In this document: one piece after another, positions 25,814 to 37,715 of the stretch
Layout: each line of letters starts with the position of its first letter
Position numbering within the stretch: the stretch's first letter is position 1
Origin: Neurospora intermedia
Lineage: Eukaryota; Ascomycota; Sordariomycetes; Sordariales; Sordariaceae
Assembly (NCBI GenBank): GCA_037102815.1
Contig: BTPP01000011.1
Coordinates: forward strand, 434,001-498,000
Direction: 5' to 3'
DNA length: 64,000 bases
The notes under the pieces: generated by a model
What the model saw: the letters and a program-made list of their open reading frames with translations, nothing else
Database searches by the model: none
Told to the model about the DNA's origin: nothing
Translations under genes and position numbers: made by a program

Positions 25814-27065
25814 TTTGGTACCTAGGTATGTTGGTTTTGGTGGTCTTGGTGGTTTGGTTTCAAGTTGGATTGGAAAGTGGAAGTGATGTGGTTAGGTCTG
25901 ATGGATGTAGCTGGAGATCTGGTAGTTGGAAGGACCGGGTGTTTATATCACTTCTACGAAAGATACCTCTATTTCATGCTCGACAACCCAAGGAGTGTGT
26001 ATCAGCAGAGGTGGATGTATATAATGATCCATCGGAATTCGGACATGGCAAAGTTTGTTTGCGGTTCTCGAACGGTCTAGATTCGCTGCTCTACCTCATG
26101 ACCGGAATGCGTCAAGTCCTCGTGAGTAGGTAGGTAGATAAGGTTTGTGTGGTGGTGTTTGTTCAAGGATTTCAATTTGGGAGAGTCTAGAGCTGGAGCA
26201 TGAGAAAGATACCTAGATGGAATGGATGAAACGCAACATAACAGTACCTAGGTAATAGGGGAAAGATTGGTCATAACTCGAAACTCGAAGAAGAGATGTT
26301 TGATTGCTTGATCGACTAAAAGCATCGATGGCTCCGTTGGTTAGTTCATGGCAATGAGATGCTCCATACCGTTGTACCTGCACTCAATGTTGGTAAGTAC
26401 CGTGTCCTATATCTTGAACTTTTCCTGACCACTGCAGGTAGGTAGGGTACCTCCTTCTCAAAAACTCGTTGAACTCTTCGAAATGTCTTCGGGTAGTCTT
26501 CCCTCACGAACGTCCTTGACGCCGTCACGCATTCGATAACAGCCTGTCCTCATTATTACCTCACTTCTCGTGGTCCAAGATACTTCTTCTTCTTCTTCTT
26601 CTTCTTCTTCACTCCATAAGTCTGAGATGCTCGGTGTGTTGTGGAACTTGAGAAGATTGTTGTGGTCTTTCCATGACGGAAGACGCAGTAGAGGTAGTTC
26701 TTGCATGTTTCCACTCTTGGACTCAAAGGGCCTTTCCCGCTGGATGTTAAACTTGACAACTGTCTTCATTGTTCCTGTAATTTGTTATTTCTAGGTAGGC
26801 TGCCAATAAGTAAAATTGAACCCATAGCGCATGTTACAGCGGCATTGACATCACATTGTTGTGTGTCTTTTCGAACTGCCCACGGTCGTACACATCGATG
26901 GATTATTTGTTTCAAATTTTGATCACAACCTCCCAATCATTCCTGCTCCCTCTATCATCACATTTCCCAGGTTTTTCGTTCCGACCCACCCCCCTCGCCA
27001 ACCTCCCCCCCTTATCTTTCTCACCCTACATTGTACAATTATGCAACAGGTAGTGGTACTCTCAG
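25814..27065. other. Intergenic region with TACCTAGGTA palindromes
   Basis: No supported gene. It contains perfect TACCTAGGTA copies at 25819-25828 and 26245-26254, several partial copies (CCTAGATGG, GGTAGGTAG, CTAGGTAGG) and a (TTC)n tract at 26583-26610. The (TTC)n tract makes long poly-Ser, poly-Lys or poly-Glu frames that are artefacts. Confidence 0.5.
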
Positions 27066-27239
27066 TTACAACCTCGGCTTCGGCTCTGGCTTGGGCGTAG
27101 AGACAGTGGTAACAGTGGTAGTGACAACAACACCACCAGTGCCTGTGGAAGGGGAAGATCCCGTTCCTATTTTTCCTCTGGGGCTCGAAGAGCCACAAGA
27201 GCTTGAAGAACCGGTGCCGGAGCTGTCTGAGTTGGACAT
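27066..27239 (-). CDS. Small Ser/Thr/Gly-rich protein (hypothetical)
   Basis: This frame of 57 residues starts MSNSDSSGTGSSSS, continues through a GTGSSPSTGTGG stretch and a Val/Thr run (GGVVVTTTVTTVSTP) to a basic, Pro-rich end (KPEPKPRL). The frame could also begin 16 codons further upstream. The Val/Thr run is similar in style to that of the small gene at 48,807, which is the main reason to list it. No family is recognised, and chance origin is possible. Confidence 0.35.
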   Translation of the reverse strand: MSNSDSSGTGSSSSCGSSSPRGKIGTGSSPSTGTGGVVVTTTVTTVSTPKPEPKPRL

Positions 27240-28815
27240 TCTGGTTGCTTGTCTTCCAAGTACGTAAAGATTTTCGGTTTGGGTCAAGTGGTCTTTGGAG
27301 AGCGATTTGGTTTAGAGGGAACCGCGCTGTAAGGCGGTGGTGAAAGGTTGACGCAATGGAAACTTTATGGGGGTTGGTGAGGATGAGTTAACTCTACTTA
27401 TACCCGCTCAGGGGTCAAGTATCAAGGTTTGACAAGTGTTCAATATGTCAGTCAGTTGTCCGAAAAGTAGTGTAATCTATCGGGAAACACTTTCATCTTT
27501 TTTATATGGGCCGGATTTTTCTTTGTTCCTGCTGACTGACTATGTCCTATGGAGTAGCAAAGGTCATGAGGTGTTTGATACAGGTTTTGTGGAAGTCTAG
27601 ATGCAGAGTCGCTTATGGATCAAGAATCTGGTGGCTACCTCTATGGTCCCTAACCTGAACAGAGGTGGGAGAACGGATAAAAGACACCACAAGCTCATCA
27701 TGTTATCCAACGGGACGGATAAAATGGTGCGTGAAGCTTGCTTGCTTCATCAGCCCTTACTGTAACAAAAGGTTAATCTCAGTACGGGGTTGATGTGGGA
27801 TGTGTAGCGTAGGTACTCTCTCGTGTTCGAGTTCGAGTTGTATAGAAGGGGAATCATCGCTGATCAGGGGCATCACTGCTCGCTCTAGCCCAGCCCTAAA
27901 CTCGTCGTGCATCATCCTCTGGTTCACTTTGCAGGATACCCCTTGTCTTTTAACAGACATAATAAATACCAACAAACGCGCGCGACGGGATTCAGATTGT
28001 GCACGAAAAGGTACCTACTCATGAGTGTAGCTTGCCAGTTGATACACAAAGTTGTGGTCCCTTGGTGGATGTCAGGAGCTGATAACGTGAGTCGTAACGC
28101 TTCCTTCCCAACCCGCTGTTTGACTCACTTTGGAGTGTCTTTGAGCCGCTCAAATGTTAAGTGGAAGCAGCTTGGTTGCCTGTTGTGGCGAATACTGTGG
28201 ACTTTTAGCTTGGCTGTATGCGTCGTCCATTTTAATACCTGATGTATATGCGGCTAGTGAGACAGGGTGTTGGACGTGGAAAAAAAACGAGCGGGAAAGC
28301 TGGTCGACTTGACTAGACGGGAAGGTGCGGGATCCATGGTCGTGATGGGCTGAGCGTGTACGGGTTGTGAAACAAGATGTTTGTCGGAACGAAATGGCAG
28401 AGGTCCGGAGGTGTTATGTTGATGTTGTTTGGTGAGTTTGGGCTTCAAGTTCTGTGGAGTTTATATACAACCCGAAAGGGAATGTTTGGAATAACGACTT
28501 TCCATGTCTTTGGTACGGTGGGTGGAAACAGTTTAGTAATGGGGAAAATGCTTGATTATTGACTTGAAGAGGAAAAAAAAAAAAAAAAAAAAAGGCGAGC
28601 TGGGCCACGTAAAGTAGTCTGCAAACGAATTCTAGTTGGAATGAAGTTTCCACACTTCAGACCATCTACGGTCCTTCTCCAAATATAGGTTAGCTCAAGC
28701 TTCCAGAGTATCTCACCAGAAGAGTTTCTCGGCTTCCGAACAACAACTCATACTTGTCAAACAGCAAAGACACAGCCCTATCACCGAGAGAACATGACAT
28801 GAAGCACGCGAAAGA
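27240..28815. other. Intergenic region, no supported gene
   Basis: Short overlapping frames only. A pure A run of about 20 bases is near 28,571-28,592. The right part is the 3' flank of the minus-strand gene that ends at 28,816. Confidence 0.5.
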
Positions 28816-30087
28816 TCAACCCTCATCCTCATCTGTGGCCCGGACTTCGAACTGCACCACCACCGAGAGACTCGATTTGGTCTCCAGGATCTCCTTGTTG
28901 ACCTGCCAGGTGATCTTCTGTTGAAAGGGACCACCAGCGTTAGCCTTGGACGAATCGTCCTTCCAAAAAGGGTTGATAATCTCTTCTTGTTCCGAATCAT
29001 CCGTCACGACGGTTTCGCCAGTGAGTTGAGTGTCAGTGTCCTGCTCCGAGGCCGAAGCTTCGACGTTCGGTACATCAGTAGTTGTTGTTGGATCGATGTT
29101 CACTGTTGCTGCGTCATTGGTCCTCAGGATATCGTCGGTCAATGAGTCGGTGCCCTCTTGCCTTACTGGATCGCTGTCGTTTAGTGCATCAACGATCGGG
29201 TTGGTATCAATATCCTCCTCGTGTGCCGAAGGAATGCCACTGAGAGCATCGTCGGCCGGCTCGATATTGACGATCTCCTGTATTGATCCATCTGCTACGG
29301 ATGTATTGCCATTTGATGTGTCGGCATCGCTGTCGAGCCCTAACCCGTTCAGCCTGCCGGTTAGGTCATCTAGGTCGTCCTGATCTTCCTCAGTCTCAGC
29401 TGGACTGGGCGGCCTAGGCCCATCGGTATTGCGCGGTGGAAGCCATTCAGCACCCACGAGAACCTGAGCCAAGTCCGCAAAATGTACTAGTAGATTGTCA
29501 GTTTTCTGCTCACTGTATTTCAAATTGCGTCGGTCCTCAGCAACTGTAGGGCTGTACTTACTGGGGAATAGGAAGATGCGCTCGTAGTTGTTCCAAGGAA
29601 AGTATCGTCTAATGATACAGCTAGCTGGGATCTGCTGATAGAAGATCCATTCGTGCTCCATCCACGGGTGACGAATATCCAAGGATTGACACAGCGCGGT
29701 TGACTGGAATAGTGTGATGCCAGCTGGTAACTTGGACGTGTCCAACTCGTAGATGAGGACAGGCTGTCCCAGGACATACTCATCGGGACGTCTCTTCTTC
29801 TTCATTTTGGCCCAATTATCTGCGTGAACCTGATCGTCGAAGGCAGAGAGGAAACAGGAATCCCAGCCCCGCGTCTCCCATTTGAAATGCCTACCTGCCT
29901 CAATCTTCAGCGCATCGCAGGCACGGATGTCAAGGAAGGGGTTCCGGGCTTGGAAGCCACCGTTCTTGAGGTTGATCGATCGGGACTGGAAATGCTGAAC
30001 ATGCCAAAGCTTCGGCGGAAGTTTCAAATTTGGGATAGGCTCCGTATCTTCCGGAGAGGGCACGGTATGCCAAAACACCTGTGACAT
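28816..30087 (-). CDS. DUF7587-like domain protein, outlying copy
   Basis: This gene has the same N-terminal domain as the cluster at 50-62 kb and starts MSQVFWHTV, close to the MSEVFWYIV start of the 50,016 gene. Domain marks in order: HVQH near residue 30, H-F-K-W, an SAF motif (SCFLSAFDDQ), A-x2-W, the strand PVLIYELDTSKLP, and E-W-I-F-x4-IP. An in-frame 75-nt intron is likely at 29487-29561 (GTAAGT donor, CTGAC branch, TAG acceptor). It is in phase 1, as in the other copies. Spliced length is 398 residues; unspliced reading gives 423. The rest is acidic and disordered, rich in Asp, Thr and Ser, ending with FEVRATDEDEG. Function is unknown. Its closest relative by start, SAF motif and length is the gene at 50,016. 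Confidence 0.85.
   Translation of the reverse strand: MSQVFWHTVPSPEDTEPIPNLKLPPKLWHVQHFQSRSINLKNGGFQARNPFLDIRACDALKIEAGRHFKWETRGWDSCFLSAFDDQVHADNWAKMKKKRRPDEYVLGQPVLIYELDTSKLPAGITLFQSTALCQSLDIRHPWMEHEWIFYQQIPASCIIRRYFPWNNYERIFLFPSKYSPTVAEDRRNLKYSEQKTDNLLVHFADLAQVLVGAEWLPPRNTDGPRPPSPAETEEDQDDLDDLTGRLNGLGLDSDADTSNGNTSVADGSIQEIVNIEPADDALSGIPSAHEEDIDTNPIVDALNDSDPVRQEGTDSLTDDILRTNDAATVNIDPTTTTDVPNVEASASEQDTDTQLTGETVVTDDSEQEEIINPFWKDDSSKANAGGPFQQKITWQVNKEILETKSSLSVVVQFEVRATDEDEG
29487..29561 (-). other. Probable intron with open frame
   Basis: The 75-nt segment begins GTAAGTACAG and ends CTACTAG on the minus strand, with CTGAC shortly before the end. Its length is a multiple of three and it holds no stop, so translation alone cannot show whether it is removed. 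Its position and phase match introns in the paralogs. Confidence 0.7.
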
Positions 30088-32167
30088 GGTGACGTTCGAA
30101 GAGCTTGAATCGATGGGACAGGATGATGATAACGGGGCTCACTGGGTCAATATATCGTTCACCTGATGGGGTTCAGAAAAGTATAGGGAGGGGCCGTCAG
30201 CTTTATGCCGCCCATATTCAGATATTCCAGCCATGCCTTCAATAAGTACTAGGGCGGCAGCAGTGAGCAGGCCGGCAAAGGTGCGGGGCTTCAGAGTAAG
30301 CGCCATGGCGCCTTGCCATGGTTGGTATCACAATGCGAAGGCGGAGAGGTTGACAAACCCTATATGGAAAATGCCTTACCACCCACCTGCCAGCCGGGTC
30401 AGATTGAGCCTGGCTTCGAGTTGGCCTCGGAGAGTGGCCAGTGGCTATGTCGGCGCTAACGAGCATATAACTAGGGATGTGAAGTGCGGGCGTGCTTGGC
30501 TCAGAACCAGAGTGGTTGATGCGCGCTGAGACGAGTTGAACTTGTGGCACATCGCATATGTTCGGCATATGTTGATGGCTGTGCAACTGAGGTTGGGGGT
30601 TGATAGCGATTGGATGTTTTAGGCTGCCAATGTTCGGAATCGACATGGGTGTCGAAGGACGGCTGAGAAGACAGAGGTGCGGCGTGGTAGTCGCCCAGCA
30701 TCAAATGTTTTGATAGGATAGTCGTATAAAGTGGTGTGAAGCTGATGAAGTATTAAACCGAACACACACCGTTCTACCGATAGCAAACATTTTTTTGAGG
30801 AAATCCCGGCATCCATAGGGAAAGTCTCGGAAGGATCAGGTGATATGCACAAATCCCCCCGCCCACCCGAGAAGTTAGCGCTCGCTGTTGGACGCAACGC
30901 TTTTCGGAATAGGGGCGTTGTTATTCAGATGTCAAGCATCATTGAAGATATTGGCCAAGCCGTCCACGTTGTCCTCAGTGTTCACTGATTCCATGGGCAG
31001 GTCTCCGTGTCCAACATAGGCCTCAGAATTCGGGGATACTATTGGTGAGTATTTTGAACCAAAGAAAGTTGAGAACAGTAGCTAAACCTGTGGATTTAAT
31101 GGTCAGCTCGGCTATTCGCACCAAAAACAACAATAGGGAATCTCTGTGACTCCCTGAGACTAAATATGTTAGTGGTACGCCAATCTGGCCGCCGGATACG
31201 TTCCCTACGAAGAAGCTGATATCGATCGCTCAAACAGTACCCTGGAGTTCGATAAAAAGAAACATGAACTCGTCCTTGACCCTCGAGTGTTTCATATCGA
31301 GAAAATAACAGAGCTTGACGGCGTCGAAAACGATTGGTGATAACAATAGCTGAGTTTCGATTTCGTATAGCTTTCCCGGGCCGTAGCGCTGTCTCCTTCA
31401 GTTTCGGCACTGTATCTTTCTCCAAAGGCGAAGATGAAACGAGTTTCCCAAAATGACTGCTTGCCTGCAGCTCGGGATCCGTATCATCTTTGATACTCGC
31501 CAGGTAGAGAGCCGCCGTGGTAGGTCATGAAAGACTGTGAGTGTCCATGTTGAACATGTCAAAGCCTAGGTGGGTGGTCTTTGTAAGGTACCGGAAGTGG
31601 CGAGCAGGACCACAGGATAGAAATTCCTCAAAAGTTGCCATCTATCGCTTCCATGTTATAGACGGACACTGTAAGCGGTTGCAACCTTGGTGCGTTCGAG
31701 GCAGGTATGGTGATCGATCCGGTGGTCTTCTCTCAGGAAAGACCCCAACTCAGCCCAGCTGGCCTAAAGAATAGAGAGGGCCGTCATGCATATTGCCAAT
31801 GGCTAAGATACCGCGAGTCGAACACTGGCTATCAGGGCTTCGGCACGTTTGGAGGCGGGTGATGTGACGGCCATGTAGTTGGTGAAGGAGGATGAAAAGA
31901 GAACAAAGAAGAAGGAGGACGGGAGTTCTCAAGGTTCTCTCGTCACTCGTCAAAAGTGGAGAAGGGGATCCACTGAAGCCGACGGGACGGGAACCGAACG
32001 CATGAGTGGGGGCCCCGCAATCGGAGCAACGGCGTCATTCCATGTCAAACTTTCCAATTGAATTATTCCCGTCCCAACTTTTTGTCGTCGCAACTAAGCC
32101 GAACCAAGTTCAGTCCATCTTCCAGTCTCTCTTCAGTTGTCGCCAGCCTGTCTGTTTCTCCGCCAAA
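30088..32167. other. Intergenic region between divergent genes
   Basis: Normal base composition, no supported gene. It must carry the promoters of the minus-strand gene at 30,087 and the plus-strand carrier gene at 32,168. The short frames on both strands lack family features. Confidence 0.5.
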
Positions 32168-33368
32168 ATGTCCTCGGCCGCCACAAAGGAGGATAATGCC
32201 CGGGCCCATCCGGCCGTCAAGGGCCCCAGTGCCCTCCGTTCCATTCTCGCTGGTGCGACTGCCGGCGCCGTCGAGATTGGTGAGTCTTCATCCGAGTCAC
32301 GCACTGCCAGCAACACATGAAAACGATTTTTGCGGTCGCATAGCGCTAACAACAATCAAACAGCCATCACATATCCTGCCGAGTGTACGTAACCACCGAT
32401 CCGACGACTAGTCCATCGCGACAAACACCCAATTGTCTAACTATTCGCAATAGTCGCCAAGACTCGCACCCAGCTCAACCGCAGGTTAGCCGAGGGCCAG
32501 AAGCTCCCATGGCCGCCTTTTGGCGCGCAATGGTATGCCGGCTGCACGACTCTGATTATCGGCAACTCGCTCAAGGCGGGCATTCGTACGGTTCCCAGAC
32601 ACATCGAGAGACCAAAAAAACAACCGCTAAACAAGATGTGGGACAGGATTCGTCGCCTTTGACCAATACAAGAAGCTCCTCTCCGATTCCAACGGCAAGC
32701 TCTCTGGGCCAGGCACTGTCCTCGCCGGTTTTGGTGCCGGTGTGACTGAGTCACTGCTGGCCGTGACGCCAACTGAGAGCATCAAGACCACGCTGTAAGT
32801 CGAGTCACCGTTAGAGCCCCATCACTTCGCCCATGGCTTGTTGCTGACAAAAGAAACTGCCAACAGCATCGACGACCGCAAGTCCGCCAAGCCTCGCCTC
32901 CGCGGCTTCCTCGACGCTGTCCCTGTCATCTACCGCGAGCGCGGCATTCGCGGTTTCTTCCAAGGTTTCGTCCCCACCACCGCGCGACAAGCCGCCAACA
33001 GCGCCACCCGTTTCTCAACCTATACCGCGTTGAAGCAGCTGGCCGAAAGCTACACGGCGCCCGGGGAGAAGCTTGGTGCTGTTGGAACCTTCGCGATGGG
33101 CGGTATCGCGGGTCTGATTACCGTTTACGTCACTCAGCCATTGGATACCATCAAGACGAGAATGCAGAGTATTGAGGCCAAGCAGCTTTACGGCAACTCG
33201 TTCAGGTGCGCCAGCATCATCTTCAAGCAGGAGGGCGTTTTAACCTTCTGGAGCGGTGCGCTGCCGCGGTTGGCGAGACTGATTTTGAGTGGTGGGATTG
33301 TGTTCACCATGTACGAGAAGAGCATGGATCTGTTTGACAGGCTCGACCCGGAGAGAAAGTATATCTAA
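32168..33368 (+). CDS. ctp1: Mitochondrial tricarboxylate (citrate) carrier
   Basis: This is an inner-membrane carrier that exchanges citrate for other tri- or dicarboxylates or phosphoenolpyruvate between matrix and cytosol. Five exons: 32168-32279, 32364-32384, 32454-32585, 32647-32794 and 32867-33368. They give 304 residues, the usual length of the mitochondrial carrier family. The three internal repeats are marked by P-x-[DE]-x2-[KR]: YPAEFAKTR (residues 41-49), TPTESIKTT and QPLDTIKTR. Further Ctp1-like marks are GNSLKAGIRF, FDQYKKLL and FVPTTARQAANSATRF. The introns have GTGAGT, GTACGT, GTACGG and GTAAGT donors and each junction keeps the carrier alignment. The second exon is only 21 nt. 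No presequence is needed in this family. It converges on the assembly-factor gene at 33,796-34,369. Confidence 0.92.
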
Positions 33369-33795
33369 TGGAATTGCCACGAGCGAGGGCGTTGAGGCGT
33401 CATTTTCACGTAATGATGGATGAAGATAACGGGGCAACTACAAGAGACGGACCAGAAGAGAGAAAGATGGACAGACGAAACCCACGAGACCAGCGACGAC
33501 AGGACGAACGCCCGAATGGCATAGGTAGACAAAAGATGTATATATGTTTGACACAGGTATATACCCAACATGTACAGACCAAATGTGAAACCTTTCTTAT
33601 TTCCGGCAAATGCTATTGCGACCAGTCGCAACGAGTCTTTTTCAGCCCATAATATATATACCAGGCCATTTTTCTCTTTTCCGGTATTCCCAGACTCCAG
33701 ACGCCTGCCTGCCCATGAACCACGCATGCAATTCGGTATTTGTACAGAAGTAATCCTACACCCCTCTTCTCTTCTCTTCTCCTTCCAGCCTCATC

Positions 33796-34369
33796 TTACG
33801 ACTGGAAGCGAATGATACCTCCCAGCCTCTTGGCCATCCTGCCAAGGAAGGTCCTGTTCGGCGCCTCCTCAAGCTCCTTGGCCAAATCGGTATAATACTT
33901 GGGGTTGCTCTTGGGCCTAAGAAGCTCGCCAGTAATGCGATACTGATTCCAACCCAGTTCGTTAGCATCATATCCCATGTAACTATTCCATCCATTTTCG
34001 TGTGCCTCATCTATCATTCCACACAAATCCCCTGGACCATCAGACATACCTTGTTCTTGTACTTATTCTCCAACAAGCCAATCAGCGCATTCGCCTGCTT
34101 GATCTCGGCCTCCTCTTTTGCCTCCTTGGTCAACTTAGCAAAGGCAGGCTTGTTGGGCAAGAGGCTGCCGTTGTTCTTTTGCAGGCGCTTGGAAAGGACG
34201 TCTTGGAGCTGGCATTCGGGCCGGAGGGCGTCGCGGGGCCATTCACCGAGGGCGCGTTGGTATTGCCTTGCGGCGAGCTGTGGGCGCAATTTCTATGTGT
34301 TAGTGATGCCGATGTGGGAATTGCGGTGTAAGTAAGGGTTTTGCATACGGTTCTTAGAGATGCGGACAT
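33796..34369 (-). CDS. cbp6: Cytochrome bc1 assembly factor, Cbp6/UQCC2-like
   Basis: This is a small mitochondrial protein probably needed for synthesis or assembly of cytochrome b in complex III. Three exons: 34369-34349, 34292-34050 and 33942-33796, with introns of 56 and 107 nt (GTATGC and GTATGT donors). They give 136 residues. The N-terminal part after MSASLRT reads QYQRALGEWPRDALRPE, which matches the Y-R-x-L-x5-W-P pattern of the UQCC2/CBP6 family. A later stretch, LENKYKNKYRITGELLRP, spans the second splice site and matches the family's K-Y-K-x-K-Y region. Length is between human UQCC2 (about 126) and yeast Cbp6 (about 162), from memory. The tail FLGRMAKRLGGIIRF is basic. The first exon has only 7 codons, so the start is a little less sure than the rest. 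Confidence 0.8.
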
Positions 34370-35592
34370 GGTGGTTGTTGTGGTTGTGGTGATTGTGGTG
34401 ATGACGACGACACAGCGAGATGGTTTCAATCGCAAAGTCGCAATCGCATGGAAAGTTGACGGCGACGGCGCGGCCCCTCTGAAATTCTGGGCTTGGCACT
34501 CTGCGGAAGTGGAATTGAAGCGATGGAGTGGTCGATCTGACGTTGAGAGCTTGAGCCACAGATCAGATCTCTGACAACCTAAGCCACACTTTTGAGAGAT
34601 AGTCAGCCACAATGGTTCACGAATTGTCTCCGCTTGTCTCCGCTGCTCCATGCAATTCCACACTGCACTATTTCCACTGGCTAGCGCCGTGACGGGATGG
34701 CGCAGTCCAGCACGGTCCCTCGCTTCGGGCGTCGCTTCAGCACAATCATTTCAGGGACTTGGCCGTTGGGGCTCTTGGCACAATCCCGCTTGGTCAGCTG
34801 CCATCTTGTTTCGTCGAGTGACACTGTGGAGGGGAGAGTGACAGTGACAACAGCGCCTTTTCTCTCACTCTTTCTCTTTGTGGCTGGCCGACTACAACAA
34901 TTTGAGGACAACGAGGCCAAGGTCTGACTGACATCTCGTCGACCACCATTTTTTTGCATAGTAGTCGCTACCCTATGTTGCGTGGTTTGTTTCACTAATT
35001 TCTTCAATACGACTCCTTTTCGTATTCCTAATCCAACCACTTTTCCCTTCCTTTTCTTTCTCCGGTCGACTCAACGGCCAATCCTCTTTGACGACGACAA
35101 CAACAACAACAACAAACGACTTGGCTCTCTCAATTATACGAACAAAAATCCCAATCTCCTATTGTCTCCTTGTTCTAGTCTCTCTCTTTTGTTCCACTTT
35201 CTCCTTCCTTGCCTACTCCATACTAAGTCGTATCGCTTCCTCCTTTTCCACTCCTGAACACCCGAGACGACGACGCGCGACAGACTCCCTGCAAGCCCAC
35301 CGGATTTAGTGCGGTGCCCTGCATACACAGTGGCGACGTCAGTAGGAGAACCTTGGCAGCATCCGGCATTTGTCTTACCATCGAACTGTGTTCCATCTCC
35401 ATTTCCATTCTGATTGCCCGATCATCATCCATCAACAACAAAGTCCATCCATTTCTTATCTCCGCGCATGATCCAGGCGAGGGGTTTTTGAATCCCGAAA
35501 ACACCACATCCGACATTAAAAGCTGTCAATATCAACAAACACGACAAAGACAGAGACATCAGTCGACGACTCATCCGCAGACATCCGCCACC
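34370..35592. promoter_or_regulatory. Divergent promoter region (assembly factor / Bsd2-like)
   Basis: About 1.2 kb separates two divergent starts. The half next to the right-hand gene is a C/T- and AAC-rich leader, with a GAC/AAC microsatellite near 35,086-35,118. No further gene is supported. An in-frame extension of the right-hand gene to 35,314 is open but has no leader-like features and is treated as 5' UTR. Confidence 0.45.
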
Positions 35593-36789
35593 ATGTCGGC
35601 CCGTTACGAGAGGGTATGTTGTCGCCCATCATCACCATCAGACGTCAACTCCAATCATTCTAACCGTCCTTATCAGGTCAACGTCCACGCCGACGACGAT
35701 GACGACCATCACGACGACACGCCAACGCCTACCAACCCTACCTCGATGACGCGACCATCGATCCCCAACTCGCCACCACCATCCTTCCATTCTCGCGCAT
35801 CCTCCATCCACAACAGCCAGCGCCCAGTGAATCCCGACCTTGCCGATGCCTTTGGCGCCGACGAAGATGATGACGACAGCGACGATGATGCCGATGACCG
35901 ACAGCGATTGATGCGACGGAACTCTTCGCCGACGGAGGCCTCCGGGGCAGCGGGATCGACTGAAACAACATCTGGAGGAAGTTCGAGGCCAGGACCGGAA
36001 AGGCAGACAACACAACTACCAACTACATCATACACGACAACAGCGGGAGGGTCAGCGACGCAAACGTCAGGAAGGGTTTACGGTGGTGGTATCCAGAATG
36101 AGGGTGTCTTTTCGAACTTGACAGCCAAGCCGGAACGAAATAATGGCGCTGAGAAGGAGGAGTTGCCACCTGTACGTATTCCCTTGTCCGCCAAGCGCCG
36201 AGACACAATTACTAACGTGTAACAGTCCTACGAACAAGCAGCCGCGGACGCCGCTCCCCCATACTGGGAAACCACCATCCTCGCCCCCGGTCTCGGCGGA
36301 CCCGACGACGTTTACATTGAAGGAATGCCCGTCGGCTCCATTGTTTCTTTCATTTGGAACGGCATGATCTCCATGTCCTTCCAGCTCGTCGGTTTCCTGC
36401 TCACCTACCTTTTGCACTCCACTCACGCCGCCAAAAACGGATCTCGCGCCGGCTTGGGAATCACGTTGATCCAGTTTGGCTTCATGATGAAGGGCACGCA
36501 AGAATCTGGTGCCGAAGGCGATGGGTACACGGCCCCACCAGATCCGAACTCGCACGACTTTGACCCGGGTGCGGTGGACGACAACAGGGGAGGCGACAAC
36601 TGGGGATCGGTGGATTCGAGCGATTGGGTGGCGTACATCCTCATGTTGGTGGGCTGGTTCATTCTCATCAAGAGCGTTAGTGATTACATGAAGGTCAGGA
36701 GGCATGAGATGCTGGTGCTGCAGAGCCCGGATAGAGGGTTGGGGATTCCGATTATTGCGACGGGAGAGGCGCCAGAGCGGGTGGTATAG
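35593..36789 (+). CDS. bsd2: Bsd2-like (NDFIP family) membrane adaptor
   Basis: This protein of endosome/Golgi membranes in the Bsd2/NDFIP family recruits the HECT ubiquitin ligase Rsp5 to metal transporters and other cargo. Exons 35593-35613, 35677-36171 and 36226-36789 give 359 residues. The intron at 35614-35676 is 63 nt with no stop but has GTATGT, CTAAC and CAG signals. The N-terminal half is acidic and Ser/Pro-rich. The PPxY ligase-binding motif (PPSY, residues 171-174) is built across the second splice junction. Then comes the family block DDVYIEGMPVGS, three membrane spans near 210-233, 245-260 and 306-325, and the hallmark YLLHSTHAAKNGSRAGLG. The C-terminus is short and cytosolic. 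The start is the ATG in an ACCATGTC context. Confidence 0.92.
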
Positions 36790-37715
36790 ACGTTATCGTT
36801 GGGGAGAAGCTTGCTTGGTATTTTGCCGATGGATGGTGTGTGGGGTATGGATATGGACAGTCATTTTATGGGGATCAATGTCTATGTTTGTCTCGGCATG
36901 TGTTCTGGGACACTTTGTTAAAGGAACGCAAAGCACTACGCGTACATACGATCGGTCATCCTACTCTTTTTTCTTTGTTTTTCCCCCTCCTCCTATACAT
37001 GAGCATTTTAATGGGCGGACGTGTCTTTCCTTTCTGTTGATATACTGCATTGATGACTAGTTTCTTGGGTGCTGTGCTTGAGGTAGACCACGGTTTGTTG
37101 GGCGAAGAAGACGAAGAAAAAACGATGTTCAGCGGTTGACGAAATACGTATCTGTGTTTATCGTCTACTCTTTCAAAAGCCCTGCTATCAGTTCAAGTAA
37201 ACCTGATAAGATGATATCAACGGGTTGACGTTTAGCGATTCACTGGCTTTCCCCGCACGCTTTGCCCCTCTCCTTCCCTCGCTTCGATTGAGCGTCAGTG
37301 TCGTAGTTTAGTCATGTGCTGATGATCCATGCAGGATGGCACCTTGATAATTAACCACAGATATATGTGGAGCTCAGCTCCCTTCGGATCTGACATCAGA
37401 CACTTTAACGTTCAACGTCAATGCTTCATCATGCATAGTAGGTGAGGTCCAAAGCACTTGCACTGACAACACATTGTGTCGTCGTCGTTGCTATTGATGC
37501 CACTTCCTCGTCTGTGTTCATTCTTTGTTGATACTTCACTTTTTCTCTTCACATAAGAACGAGTACTTCTGCTATCATCGTTCCTAGTTGTTCCTTTCCT
37601 TCAGCTTTTATTGCACTTTACAACCTCGCCTACCCATCTACCTAATCACCGTCTATATCCTCCCTGCCCCTCTCATGGAACTCGCGCTGAAATATCAACT
37701 CCACGCTCAGGCTGA
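36790..37715. other. Intergenic region, no supported gene
   Basis: 3' flank of the Bsd2-like gene, then pyrimidine-rich DNA leading to the methyltransferase gene. No family-like frame seen. Confidence 0.5.

Noticed and set aside
26290-26400. Partial tRNA-like string (CCGTTGGTTAG) near 26,333
   Set aside because: No acceptor stem, anticodon arm or T-loop could be laid out around it; no tRNA or 5S rRNA gene was found in the window.
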